From DASQFQ01 sp963805525 (lineage in GTDB: Bacteria > Actinomycetota > Thermoleophilia > Solirubrobacterales > Solirubrobacteraceae), in assembly GCA_963805525.1 (NCBI GenBank), contig CAWDUT010000003.1:1-64000 (forward strand): DNA of 64,000 nucleotides. Reading direction: 5' to 3'. The translations under genes were made by a program, and so were the position numbers. A model generated the notes under the pieces. The model ran no database searches. It saw only the letters and a list, made by a program, of their open reading frames with translations, and was not told the DNA's origin. Positions 32,915-44,422 of the stretch are shown piece after piece (the first letter of the stretch is position 1; the number at the start of each line of letters is the position of its first letter).

Positions 32915-33913
32915 TCATCTCGGCTCCATCTTGTGGGCACCGTAGACGAGGTCGGCCGGGCAGCGCCCGGCCGTCTTTCGTCCGTGGTGGTCTCGCTCGA
33001 AGTTGTAGGTGTGCAGGTAGTGGGCGAGGTGTCGCTTGAGGCCTGCGTAGCGGACCTGGAGGAAACGCGCGAAGGCGGGGCGCCAGCATTCTTCGAGGAT
33101 GGTGCGATGAAGGCGTTCGACGTGGCCGTTGGTCTGCGGACGCCCGGAGCGGATGAAGGTGTGCTCAACGCCCGCGGGCAGGCGCGCGTTGAAGGCGCGG
33201 CGGCCGAACTCGTTGCCGTTGTCTGAAAGCACGCGCTCGAGCTGCCAGCCCGCGGCTTGGAGCTCTGCGGCGACGCGGCGCGCCAGCGCGGAGGTGTGCT
33301 CGACGGTCGGACCGGCCGGTGGGCAGACGATGAGGTCGGCCCAGGCGTAACTGCTGTAGGTGTCGATCGCGGTGATCTGCCAGACCGGGCCCTTGGCGCC
33401 GTGCAGCCGCCCGACGAAGAAGCAGTCGATGCCGACCAGCTCGCCCGGCCGGTCAGACCCGACGTGCGGCTCGGGCTCGGGCTCGCGCGGCGGCTCATAG
33501 GGCGCGCGGTAGCCCGCGACCAACGCCAGGCGCTTGGCGCGCGTGTTCAGCCCGTGCCTGACCAGCGTCTTGTAAACACCGTTAGGGCTGACCTGCAGGC
33601 CGCCCCATTCCGGCCGAGCGAGCCGCGTCGCAACCCGGCGCGGGCCGAGTCCCGGCTGGCCCAACGCGAACGCGACGATCCGCTGCTCAACCATCTCGGA
33701 GAGCTGGTTGGGCATCTGCGGCCGCCGGCGCTCCCGCGGGCGGAGCATCTCAAGGCCCGACCGCTCGACCAAGCCCTTCCAGCGGTAATACGTCGAGCGA
33801 TGCACCCCGAAGACGCGGCACGCGTTCGTGACCGTCGTGCGCGCCGCGAGATCAAACAGCTGCAGGCGATAGCCGAACAGCACGTCATCCTCCGTCATGC
33901 GGCTCTGCTCCAT
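32915..33913 (-). CDS. IS481-family transposase
   Basis: 332-aa DDE integrase. The N-terminal helix-turn-helix (about 20-45, TTVTNACRVFGVHRSTYYRWK) binds the ends. The catalytic core has Asp in VGIDCFFVG, Asp in LSDNGNEFGRR and Glu in NGHVERLHRTILEE, followed by the basic GLKRHLAHYLHTYN that is usual for this family. No frameshift or early stop is visible. ATG at 33913; a second ATG at 33898 (MTEDDVLFGY) has GGAG 9 nt upstream and may be used instead. Expression may be limited by the hairpin at 33953-33981 between the right end and the gene. Confidence 0.93.
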   Translation of the reverse strand: MEQSRMTEDDVLFGYRLQLFDLAARTTVTNACRVFGVHRSTYYRWKGLVERSGLEMLRPRERRRPQMPNQLSEMVEQRIVAFALGQPGLGPRRVATRLARPEWGGLQVSPNGVYKTLVRHGLNTRAKRLALVAGYRAPYEPPREPEPEPHVGSDRPGELVGIDCFFVGRLHGAKGPVWQITAIDTYSSYAWADLIVCPPAGPTVEHTSALARRVAAELQAAGWQLERVLSDNGNEFGRRAFNARLPAGVEHTFIRSGRPQTNGHVERLHRTILEECWRPAFARFLQVRYAGLKRHLAHYLHTYNFERDHHGRKTAGRCPADLVYGAHKMEPR

Positions 33914-33952
33914 TCACTTTGGCGGTGAAAGAGCCACCATGAGCCGCAACAC

Positions 33953-33981
33953 GGACGGCCCCGACACTCTCGGGGCCGTCC
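33953..33981. terminator. Symmetrical hairpin inside the IS upstream of the transposase
   Basis: GGACGGCCCCGA, loop CACTC, TCGGGGCCGTCC: a perfect 12-bp stem. It sits between the right inverted repeat and the transposase start, where it would stop or slow transcription entering from outside. Only short T-containing tails follow, so it is terminator-like rather than certain. Confidence 0.5.
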
Positions 33982-34009
33982 CGTTCTAAAGACGCTTCGC
34001 TCTCCCCAC

Positions 34010-34039
34010 CACCTGTCGGGAGAACATGGAGTCAGTTCA
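34010..34039 (-). repeat. Right terminal inverted repeat of the IS
   Basis: Reads CACCTGTCGG on the plus strand at its inner end and GGAGTCAGTTCA at its outer end. It pairs with 32881-32910 over 30 bp with five mismatches. Confidence 0.88.
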
Positions 34040-34047
34040 GCCTAGGC
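34040..34047. repeat. Target-site duplication, right copy
   Basis: GCCTAGGC, identical to 32873-32880, directly outside the right inverted repeat. Confidence 0.85.
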
Positions 34048-34076
34048 CGCGACGTGTCCGCGCCAGGACGCCGCGC

Positions 34077-35339
34077 CTAGCGCTTCTTGCGGAGCTTCTT
34101 CACCTTGACCTGCTTGGAGCGCCCGGCGATGTGCGCGCCGCCGTCGTTCGGGAGCACGGTCACGCGGTACAGGCCACGCTTGCGGGTGCGCTTGACGGTG
34201 AACGAGTAGCGCGAGCGGTTGGCGTCGAACGCCTTCGCCTTCGCCCGCTTGACCACGACCCAGCGCCCGCGCGGCGAGCGCTTCTTGAGCTGGACGCGGC
34301 CGTTCGGCACGCGCGGCCAGATGGCGCCCTTGATGCGCGCCCGCTTGCGGCCGAGCGAGCGGCCGGTGGCGTGGACCTTGACCGCGCTCGACGCCGTGTA
34401 GATGCGGCTGGCGACGGGCGTCTTGGTGAGCGTCACGACGCGGAAGTGCGTGGTCTGGAAGAGCGTGGCGACGTTGAACTGGAACGTGCCCTTGCTCGTC
34501 GCGGTCTTCCGCGCGACCTCGGAGAAGCCGCTCCGGAACGGGAAGTTCTGGCGCTCCAGCGCGACGCCGGTGCCGCCCACCGCGGTGCCGCGGATCTGGC
34601 CGATGACGGTCAGGTCGTCGCCCCACGTGACCTTGCTGGGCGCGAGCGCGACGCTGATGCCGGTCGGCTCGCGCGGGGTGACGAACGAGCGGTCGAGGCT
34701 GCGCGTGGTGCCCGCGGCGTTGGTGGCGACCGCGCGGAAGTGGTAGCGCGTGTTCGGCCGCAGGCGGTCGATCGCCACCGAGAACGGCTTGTAGCCGTCG
34801 GTCTTGCCGGCGTCGATGGTGGCGGTGTGCGAGCCGTAGCCGGTCGAGCGCCCGTACTCGAAGCGCACGGTGGTCGCCAGGGCGTTGGGGTCGACCTGGG
34901 TGATCAGCAGCGCGCTGCGCGACTGAACCTCGCGCGAGCCGGTGGCCTTGACGCGCGGCGGGACCGGGCCGGTCGCCGTGTGGAACGTGCGATCCGCGCC
35001 GAACACGGGCACGGTGCCGTTGGTGGCCACGAGCCGGTAGTGGTAGGTCGTATTCCGCGTCAGACCGGTGATCGGGGCCTCGACGGCGACCGGGTCCGTG
35101 CCCGCGCCGGCGTCGGTGTCCGGCGTCGCCAGCCCGTAGGCGGCGGTGGTGCCGTACTCGAAGTGGTAGGTCGTCGCGGTGCCGTTGGGATCGACGCTGC
35201 CATTGAGGTTGGCGGTCGTCTCGGTCAGCGAGTCGGCCGTGCCGGTGACGGCGACGGGCTGCTCGACGGAGGTCTGGGCGCTGGCGGCGGCCGGGAGGGC
35301 GGCGGCCAGCAGGGTGAGGATCACGAGTAGACGGGACAT
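34077..35339 (-). CDS. Secreted Fn3-like repeat protein with basic C-terminal domain
   Basis: 420 aa from the ATG at 35339 (MSRLLVILTLLAAALPAAASAQ is a signal peptide). Two fibronectin-III-like repeats follow: VTGTADSLTETTANLNGSVDPNGTATTYHFEYGTT...TYHYRLVATN and a second ending LRPNTRYHFRAVATNAAGTT (about 30-230). A third beta-domain and a strongly basic region rich in R and K (KKRSPRGRWVVVKRAKAKAF to KVKKLRKKR) complete it. The ...NGSVDPNG...YHFEYG... pattern is common in actinobacterial surface proteins. Possible role in cell-surface or polymer binding. Divergent from treZ across 60 bp. Confidence 0.8.
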   Translation of the reverse strand: MSRLLVILTLLAAALPAAASAQTSVEQPVAVTGTADSLTETTANLNGSVDPNGTATTYHFEYGTTAAYGLATPDTDAGAGTDPVAVEAPITGLTRNTTYHYRLVATNGTVPVFGADRTFHTATGPVPPRVKATGSREVQSRSALLITQVDPNALATTVRFEYGRSTGYGSHTATIDAGKTDGYKPFSVAIDRLRPNTRYHFRAVATNAAGTTRSLDRSFVTPREPTGISVALAPSKVTWGDDLTVIGQIRGTAVGGTGVALERQNFPFRSGFSEVARKTATSKGTFQFNVATLFQTTHFRVVTLTKTPVASRIYTASSAVKVHATGRSLGRKRARIKGAIWPRVPNGRVQLKKRSPRGRWVVVKRAKAKAFDANRSRYSFTVKRTRKRGLYRVTVLPNDGGAHIAGRSKQVKVKKLRKKR

Positions 35340-35399
35340 CGGAACCAGCAACACCGCCAGGCACCGGAAGTTCTCGTCGAGCTAGCCTGATCCGCCCTG

Positions 35400-37117
35400 A
35401 TGAAGGTCCTCCCCTTCGAGCGCCGGCTCGGCGCCCGTCCGTCCGCGGACGCGACCACGTTCCGTGTCTGGGCCCCGCGGCCGGAGCGAATCGTGCTGCG
35501 CGCCGGCGGGAGCGACCACGAGCTCGCCGACGCCGGCCTGGGCGTCCGCGAAGTTACGCTGCCCCTCTCAGCGGGGCAGGACTACGCCTTCGTGATCGAT
35601 GGCGTCGAGATCCCCGACCCGGCCTCCCGCTGGCAGCCCGCCGGGCTCCGCGGCCCCTCGCGGGTCCTGGACACCGCAGCGTTCGCCTGGAGCGACGACG
35701 GCTTCACGCCGCCGGACCTCGAGGACACGGTGATCTACGAGCTGCACGTCGGCACCTTCACGCCCGAGGGCACGTTCGAGGCCGTGATCCCGCACCTCGC
35801 GGGCCTGCGCGAGCTCGGCATCACCACGCTCGAGCTGCTGCCGGTCGCGGAGTTCCCCGGCCGCCACGGCTGGGGCTACGACGGCGTCTACCTGTCGGCC
35901 GCCCACTCGGCCTACGGTGGCCCGCTCGGCCTGCAGAAGCTCGTCGACGCCGCGCACGACGAGGGCCTCGCGATCCTCCTCGACGTCGTCTACAACCACG
36001 TCGGCGCCTCCGGAGTCCAGGCGCTCGAGGCGTTCGGCCCCTACTTCACGGGCGCGTACGAGACGTTCTGGGGCCCGGCGATCAACTTCGACGACGCCGA
36101 CTGCGGCGGCGTCCGCGAGTGGGTGCTGCAGAGCGCCGAGGGCTGGATCCGCGACTTCCACCTCGACGGGCTGCGGCTCGACGCCGTCCACGCGATCTTC
36201 GACTCCGGCGCCGTCCACCTCGTCCAGGCGCTCACCGCGCGCGTCCACGCGATCGACCCGCGCGCGCTCGTGAGCGCGGAGTCGGGCATGAACGACCCCA
36301 AGGTCGTCCGCTCCCACGAGCGCGGCGGCTGGGGCTGCGACGCCGTCTGGGCCGACGACTTCCACCACGCCCTGCGCGTGCTGCTGACCGGCGACCGCAG
36401 CGGTTACTACGAGGAGTTCGGCGCGATCGGCGACCTCGCCAAGGCCTACCACCGCCCGCACGTCCACGACGGCGGCTACAGCACCTTCCGCCGCCGGCGC
36501 TTCGGCGCGCGCGCCGACGACGTGCCGCCGCACCGCTTCGTCGTCTTCGACCAGAACCACGACCAGGTCGGCAACCGCGCCTTCGGCGACCGCCTGCCGC
36601 CCGAGGCGCGCCCGCTCGGCGCGCTCTGCACGCTGCTCTCCCCGTTCACGCCGATGCTCTTCCAGGGCGAGGAGCACGGCGAGCACGCCCCGTTCCAGTT
36701 CTTCGCCGACCACATCGACGAGGAGATCGCCGTGGCCACGCGCGAGGGGCGGCGGCGCGAGTTCGCGGCCTTCGAGGACTTCGGCGAGGAGCAGGTGCCC
36801 GACCCGCAGGACCCGGCCACGTTCGAGTCGTCCAAGCTCACCCGCACCGGCGAGCCCGAGGGGCTGCGCGACCTCTACGCGCGCCTGCTCGAGGCGCGCG
36901 GGGAAATCGGGCCCGGCCACGAGGCCCACGCGGACTTCGACGAGCACCAGGGCTGGCTGCGCGTGCGCCGCGGCGAGCACCTCGTGCTGGCCAACTTCTC
37001 GCGCAACCAGGTCCACGTGCCGGTCGACCGCGCCGTCGAGCTCGAGCTCGCCACGCACCATGCGACGGTCGAGCCGGGGCACGTCGTCCTGCCCCCGCTC
37101 GCGGGAGCGCTGGTCCG

Positions 37118-37121
<4 letters not shown>
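35400..37121 (+). CDS. treZ: Malto-oligosyltrehalose trehalohydrolase
   Basis: 573 aa, normal for TreZ. Releases trehalose from the maltooligosyltrehalose ends made by TreY. N-terminal E-set domain (about 1-95, TTFRVWAPRPERIVL), then the GH13_10 barrel: VIYELHVGTFTPEGTFEAVI, WGYDGVYLSAAHSAYGGP, ILLDVVYNHVG, the nucleophile in DGLRLDAVHAIFD, acid/base LVSAESGMND and FDQNHDQVGNRAFGDRL. ATG at 35400 gives the expected N-terminus MKVLPFERRLGA. The stop overlaps glgX (ATGA). It starts the second alpha-glucan run, treZ-glgX-treY. Confidence 0.96.
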
Positions 37122-39234
<2,113 letters not shown>

Positions 39235-39238
<4 letters not shown>

Positions 39239-41205
39239 CCGGCTTCCGCGCCACCTACCGCCTCCAGCTCGGAGGCGACTTCGGCTTCGCCGCCGCGCGC
39301 GAGCTCGTCCCGTACCTGGCCGACCTCGGCGTCTCCCACCTCTACCTGCCGCCGTCGTTCCAGGCGCGGCCGGGCTCGGCGCACGGCTACGACGTCGTGG
39401 ACCCGACCTCGATCTCCTCCGAGCTCGGGGGAGAGGAGGAGTTCCGCGCGCTGATCGCCGCCGCGCACGAGGCCGGGCTGGGCGTGATCCTCGACATCGT
39501 CCCGAACCACATGGCGACCGACGACGCCAACCGCTACTGGACCGAGCAGCGCGCGAAGTTCTTCGACGTCGACGAGGAGACCGGGAAGTACCGCCGCTTC
39601 TTCGACATCGACCACCTCGCCGGCGTGCGCCAGGAGGATCCGGAGGTGTTCGACGAGACGCACCGCCTGGCCATCTCGCTCGTGCGCGAGGGCGCGGTCG
39701 ACGGGCTGCGGATCGACCACCCTGACGGGCTCGCCGACCCGGAGGGGTACCTCGAGCGGCTGCGGGACGCCGGCGTCGAGCACGTGTGGGTGGAGAAGAT
39801 CCTCGACCCCGGCGAGCAGCTGCGGGCATCCTGGCCGGTGGACGGGACGGTCGGATACGAGTTCCTCAACGACGTCCAGGCCGTGCATATCGAGCCGGCC
39901 GGCGAGGAGCGCCTCACCGCCCTCTGGAACGACCTCTCCGGCGACCCGCGCCCGTTCTCGGACTACGCCGACGAGGCCAAGCTGGAGCAGGCCTCCACCA
40001 CCTTCACCGCGGAGGTGGAGCGTCTCGCGCGCAGCCTCCCGCGCGACGACCTCCCGCAGGCCCTCTCCTCGCTCACCGTCTACCGCACCTACATCCGCGA
40101 CGGCCAGGCGTCCGCGCAGGATCGGGAGGTCCTCGCCGAGGCCGGCATCGAGTGGCTGCTCGACGCCCCGCCCGAGTTCGTCACCCGCTTCCAGCAGACC
40201 ACGCCGCCGGTGATGGCCAAGGGCGTCGAGGACACCGCCTTCTACCGCTACCTCCGGCTCCTGGCGCTCAACGACGTCGGCGGCGACCCCGGCCGCTTCG
40301 GCATCTCGATCGCCGACTTCCATGCCGCCAACGCCGAGCGCTCGCCGCTCAACCTGCTCGTCACCCAGACCCACGACACCAAGCGCTCCGGTGACGTGCG
40401 GGCCCGCATCGGCGCGATCGCCGGCATGGCCGAGACGTGGGAGGCGCACGTGCGCGGCTGGCTCGAGCTGACCTCCGAGGTCCCCGGACCCGACGACGCC
40501 GAGCGCTACCTCGTCTTCCAGACGCTCGCGGGCGCGTGGCCGATCGAGCCCGAGCGCATGGACGGCTACCTCGAGAAGGCGCTGCGCGAGGCGAAGCGCA
40601 CGACCAGCTGGATCGACCCCGACGAGGAGCACGAGGCGGCGGTCAAGGCCTACGCGCGCGGGCTGATCGAGCTGCCCGAGTTCCGCGCCGACTTCGACGC
40701 GTTCGTGGCCGAGCTCGCCGCCGCCGGCGACCGGGCGGCACTCGGCCAGCTGCTGCTCAAGCTCACCGTCCCGGGGCTGCCGGATATCTACAACGGCGAC
40801 GAGCTGCCGCTGCTCTCGCTCGTCGACCCCGACAACCGCCGCCCGGTCGACTGGGAGGCGCGGCGCGAGGCGCTGGCCGCCCTGCGCCGCGGCGAGGACA
40901 CCGACCCGAAGCTGCTGCTGATCGTGCGCGCGCTCGAGCTGCGCGCCCGGCGCCCGGAGGCGTTCGCCGGCGCCTACGCGCCGGTCGAGGCGGGCGAGGG
41001 CGTCGTCGCGTTCGCGCGCGGGGAGGGGGAGGTGCTGGTCGTCGTGCCGGTGCGCTCGCCGCAGGGCGTCACGCTCCAGCTGCCCGACGACCTCGCGGGC
41101 GCCTGGCGCGACGTGCTGACCGGCGCGCTGCGCGAGCTGTCACGCCGCACGCAGGTCACCGAGCTCACCTCGGCGCACGGCTTCGCGCTGCTCGAGCGCG
41201 TCTGA
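39235..41205 (+). CDS. treY: Malto-oligosyltrehalose synthase
   Basis: 656 aa, at the short end for TreY (often 700-800). It isomerises the reducing end of maltodextrins to a trehalosyl unit. GH13_26 marks: FRATYRLQLGGDFGFAAARELVPYL, YLPPSFQARPGSAHGYDVVD, VILDIVPNHMA, the nucleophile in DGLRIDHPDGLADP, Glu in VWVEKILDPGE, and TQTHDTKRSGDVRARI. PGLPDIYNGDEL and LVDPDNRRPVDW near the end are also conserved. ATG at 39235 overlaps the glgX stop. The 3' end overlaps the convergent amidotransferase remnant by 41 bp. Confidence 0.96.
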
Positions 41206-41858
41206 CGAAGCCGCCGAAGATCGCCTCCGCGGTCGCCGTCTGGCCGGGGAGGTGCTGCCGATCCGCTTCCCTCGCGGCCGCAGGCTCGACGCCGGCCTCG
41301 CCCAGCCAGTGTCCGTAGCTGTCGTACCAGCCGTCGAGGCTGGCGCCGTCGACGTCGGCATGGAACTGCACGCCCCACGCGCTCCCCACGCGGAACGCCG
41401 CGCAGCCGAGCCCCTCGCCGCGCTCGAGCAGCTCCGTCGCCCCGGGCGGCGGCACGATGCCGTCCTCGTTCCAATGCAGCGCCCACACCGGGTCCGGCAG
41501 CAGCTCGTCGTCGGCGACACGCCCGAGCTCGACCCACCTGACGGCGCGGCGCGGCAAGCGCCGCACGCGGCCGCCCAGCGCGTGCGCGAGCACCTGGGCG
41601 CCGAGGCAGATGCCGAGCACCGGAACGTCCTGGCCCACCGCCTCGTGCAGCAGCGCCATCTCATCGAGGAGGTAGGGATAGCGATCGATCTCCGTCACCG
41701 ACTCGGCGCCGCCGAACACGACGATCCCGTCGACGGCGCTCGGGGCGCGGCAGCGGATCGCCGCGGTGGGCGTGGACGTGCTCCAGCCGCGCGCCCCGCA
41801 GCGCCGCCATCGCGGACCCCGGATACGGTGGGTCGAGGTGGTGGAGGCAAGCAAGCTT
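41165..41858 (-). pseudogene. Class I glutamine amidotransferase, frameshifted near the N-terminus
   Basis: The main frame encodes DGIVVFGGAESVTEIDRYPYLLDE, the nucleophile Cys in VLGICLGAQVLAHALGG and the catalytic His in WGVQFHADVD, a good GATase1 domain. Upstream of DGIVVF this frame is nonsense, while the neighbouring frame encodes the expected start: KLACLHHLDPPYPGSA then RLEHVHAHRGDPLP. Removing one base from the G4 run at 41742-41745 (CCCC on the coding strand) joins the two as LPRPSAVDGIVVFGG. No normal start codon precedes KLACLHH before the divergent GT4 gene. This is either a natural frameshift or a homopolymer sequencing error. Confidence 0.65.
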
Positions 41859-41889
41859 CGGCCCTGTAACGTCCCCGTCCGGCGTGTCG

Positions 41890-43083
41890 ATGCGCGTTCT
41901 CATCCTGTCCTGGGAGTACCCGCCGATCGTCGAGGGCGGGTTGGCTCGCCATGTTCGCAAGCTCGCCGAGGGGCTGGTGCAGAACGGCGTCGAGGTGCAT
42001 GTGCTCGCCCGCGGCGGCGGGCGCCTCCAGCCGGTCGAGGACCGCCACGGCGTGACCGTCCACCGGGTGCGCGAGCCAGAGTTCCCGAAGGACGACCTCG
42101 ACGCCTTCGTGGCCTGGGTCGATGCCATGAACGACGACATGCGCGCGGCCGGCGCCGCGCTCGGCGACGAGATCTCGTTCGACCTCGTGCATTCGCACGA
42201 CTGGCTGGTGGCCGGCGCGGCGCGCAAGCTCGCGCGGCGCTTCAAGTGCCCGTGGCTCGTGACCGTGCACGCCACCGAGCACGGCCGCCACCAGGGCTGG
42301 GTGAAGAAGCACCCGCAGAAGCACATCCACGGCGTCGAGCGGCGGATGGTGCGGGCCGCGGACCAGGTCATCACCTGCTCGCACTACATGCGCGGCCACG
42401 TCGCTGAGGTGTTCGGGATCGACGAGGCGAAGATCACCGTGGTGCCGAACGGGGTCGACCCCGAGGACCTCCAGCCCGCCGCGAACCTGCCGAGCCTGCG
42501 CGCGCGCTACGCGCAGCCGGACGAGCAGCTCGTGCTGCTGGTCGGGCGGCTCGTCTACGAGAAGGGCTTCCACCTCGCGCTCGACGCACTGCCGGGCGTG
42601 ATCGAGCGGGTGGGGAACGTGCGCTTCCTGGTCGCCGGCTCCGGCACCGCGGAGCGCGACCTCAAGGCACAGGCCAAGCAGCTCGGGCTGCTGCCGCACG
42701 GCGAGTTCGTGGGCTGGATCGACGACGCGATGCTGCACTCGCTCTACGCGATGTCGGACCTGTGCGTGATCCCCTCGCTCTACGAGCCGTTCGGGCTCGT
42801 CGCGCTCGAGGCGATGGCCTCCGGCTGCCCGTGCATCGTGGCCGACACCGGCGGGCTGCGCGAGGTCGTGCCCGGCGGCGGGCGCGTCGGCCTGCGCTTC
42901 ACGCCGCGCGACTCCGCCTCGCTGGCCGAGCGGATGGAGAGCGTGCTGACCGACGCCGTGCTGCGCGACCGGCTGGTGGCCGAGGCGTCGGAGCACATCC
43001 TCAGCTTCGACTGGGCGGACGTCGCGCGCCGCACGGTCGAGGTCTACGCCGACCTGCTGAGCGCGAGCCAGCCGGCGGCATGA
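41890..43083 (+). CDS. GT4 glycosyltransferase, glycogen synthase-like
   Basis: 397 aa from the ATG at 41890 (GTG at 41884 adds two residues). GT-B fold: MRVLILSWEYPPIVEGGLARHV with the glycine-rich acceptor loop, VHSHDWLVAGAARKLA, VVPNGVDPEDL, VGRLVYEKGFHLAL in the donor domain, and the E-x7-E motif in YEPFGLVALEAMASG. This is close to GT4 alpha-glucan synthases. In GlgE-pathway organisms a GT4 enzyme (GlgM) makes maltose 1-phosphate from ADP-glucose, so that role is plausible, but sequence alone does not separate GlgM from GlgA-like or other sugar transferases. Its stop overlaps the next gene (ATGA). Confidence 0.85.
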   Translation: MRVLILSWEYPPIVEGGLARHVRKLAEGLVQNGVEVHVLARGGGRLQPVEDRHGVTVHRVREPEFPKDDLDAFVAWVDAMNDDMRAAGAALGDEISFDLVHSHDWLVAGAARKLARRFKCPWLVTVHATEHGRHQGWVKKHPQKHIHGVERRMVRAADQVITCSHYMRGHVAEVFGIDEAKITVVPNGVDPEDLQPAANLPSLRARYAQPDEQLVLLVGRLVYEKGFHLALDALPGVIERVGNVRFLVAGSGTAERDLKAQAKQLGLLPHGEFVGWIDDAMLHSLYAMSDLCVIPSLYEPFGLVALEAMASGCPCIVADTGGLREVVPGGGRVGLRFTPRDSASLAERMESVLTDAVLRDRLVAEASEHILSFDWADVARRTVEVYADLLSASQPAA

Positions 43084-43940
43084 TCGGCGTCGCGGGCGCC
43101 ACCGGCGGCCTGGGGAGCCGCGTCGCCACAAGGCTGGCCGAGCGCGGCGTCGAGCAGCGGCTGATCGTGCGCGACCCCGCGCGGGCGCCTTCGCTCCCCG
43201 GCGCCGAGGTCGTCCAGGCGGCCGGCTACGACGACAGCGAGGCGATGCGCCGCGCCTTCGACGGCGTCGACGTCCTCTTCCTGCCCTCGGCCGGCGAGCA
43301 CCCCGAGCGCGTCAACGCGCTGCACCGCCCGGCGGGGGAGGCCGCGGTCGCCGCGGGTGTGGAGCGGCTGGTTTACACCTCGTTCCTGGGCGCGGCGCCC
43401 GACTGCACGTTCACCTTCGGCCGCGACCACTTCCACACCGAGAACCTGATCCGCGAGTCCGGCATCGGCTTCACGTTCCTGCGCGACTCGATCTACCTCG
43501 ACTTCGTGCCGTTCTTCGCGGGCGCCGACGGCGTGATCCGCGGCCCGGCGGGCGACGGGCGCGTGGCGGCGGTGGCGCGCGACGACATCGCCGACGTCGC
43601 GGTCGAGACGCTGCTCTCCGACGAGCACGCGGGCGCCACCTACGAGCTCTCCGGCGGCCAGGCGTTCACGATGGCCGAGGCCGCCGAGATCCTCACGCGC
43701 GAGACCGGCCGCGAGGTGCGCTTCGTCAACGAGACGCTCGAGGAGGCGCGCGAGTCGCGGCGCCCGAGCGGCGCGCCGGACTGGGAGATCGAGGGCTGGG
43801 TGACGACCTACGCGGCGATCGCCGCGGGCGAGCTCGACATCGTCACCGACCACGTGGAGCGGATCGCGGGCCACCCGCCGATGACGCTCGTCGAGCTGCT
43901 CCGGCGCCACCCGGAGAGCTGGGCTCATCTGACCGCGTAG
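43080..43940 (+). CDS. NmrA-like NAD(P)-binding protein (atypical SDR)
   Basis: 286 aa. Rossmann start MIGVAGATGGLGSRVATRLAERG (GATGxLG motif), LIVRDPARAPSLPGAEVVQA, then FDGVDVLFLPSAGE and VERLVYTSFLGAAPDCTF. The C-terminal part ends in a helical region. It belongs to the NmrA/quinone-reductase-2-like SDRs that bind NAD(P) and act as redox sensors or reductases; the YxxxK pair is not obvious. ATG at 43080 overlaps the glycosyltransferase stop, although a function in glucan metabolism is not evident. The 3' end overlaps the convergent hexapeptide gene by 16 bp. Confidence 0.85.
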   Translation: MIGVAGATGGLGSRVATRLAERGVEQRLIVRDPARAPSLPGAEVVQAAGYDDSEAMRRAFDGVDVLFLPSAGEHPERVNALHRPAGEAAVAAGVERLVYTSFLGAAPDCTFTFGRDHFHTENLIRESGIGFTFLRDSIYLDFVPFFAGADGVIRGPAGDGRVAAVARDDIADVAVETLLSDEHAGATYELSGGQAFTMAEAAEILTRETGREVRFVNETLEEARESRRPSGAPDWEIEGWVTTYAAIAAGELDIVTDHVERIAGHPPMTLVELLRRHPESWAHLTA

Positions 43941-44371
43941 GGCGGTACGCGCTCGCCGTCGCCGATGCTGGCGCCTGACGCGACCGTGGCGTGGACGGCC
44001 ACGCGCGCCCGGTCGCCGACGGACACCGGCCCCGTCACTCCCGGCGCGCCGATCTCCCCGACCGCCGCGAAGTCGCCGATCACGCAGTCCGCCCCCAGCG
44101 TGAGGCCGGCGTGCGAGACCACGAAGGCGCGCGGGCCGATCAGCGTGCGCGGCCCGACGCGCAGCAGCCCGCCGATCGCCTCGACGCGGCAGCCCTCGCC
44201 GAGGTAGCAGCCGTCGCCGAGCTCGACCCGCGCCCCGCGCGCGATCCGCACCTGGGCGTCTCGGCCCAGCCGCACCCCGGCGCCGACGCGCAGGCGCCCG
44301 CGGTTGGCCAGCCGCAGCCACGCCAGACGCACCGCTCCGAGGTGTGACGGCTCAGGGATCACGACGTCCAT
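43925..44371 (-). CDS. Left-handed beta-helix (hexapeptide) acyltransferase-like protein
   Basis: 148 aa built mainly of hexapeptide repeats ([LIV]-G-x4): LRVGAGVRLGRDAQVRIARGARVELGDG, GPRTLIGPRAFVVSHAGLTLGADCVIGDF, and VSVGDRARVAVHATVASGASIGDGERVP. This is the fold of acetyltransferases such as those acting on sugars. The His in VVSHAG could be the catalytic base used by such enzymes. Acceptor unknown. ATG at 44371 (MDVVIPEPSHL). The only gene on this strand nearby, divergent from the DUF1800 gene across about 50 bp. Confidence 0.82.
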   Translation of the reverse strand: MDVVIPEPSHLGAVRLAWLRLANRGRLRVGAGVRLGRDAQVRIARGARVELGDGCYLGEGCRVEAIGGLLRVGPRTLIGPRAFVVSHAGLTLGADCVIGDFAAVGEIGAPGVTGPVSVGDRARVAVHATVASGASIGDGERVPPYAVR

Positions 44372-44422
44372 ATCCGCGCAGTTTCGCTCAATTCAGACGC
44401 AGCTTCGTCCGAGATAGAGACG

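Larger units (their letters stand above)
32881..34039 (-). mobile_element. Complete IS481-family insertion sequence
   Basis: About 1.16 kb element with 30-bp terminal inverted repeats (25 of 30 identical), one transposase gene, a 12-bp hairpin upstream of that gene, and direct repeats GCCTAGGC on both sides. All parts are intact, so the insertion looks recent. It lies between the PKD gene and the Fn3-like gene, and no reading frame appears to be interrupted. Confidence 0.9.

Noticed and set aside
32953..32973. 9-bp GC hairpin followed by TCTTTCG near the transposase 3' end
   Set aside because: It lies within the transposase coding sequence and is explained by the coding of KTAGRCPADL. Termination there is not supported.
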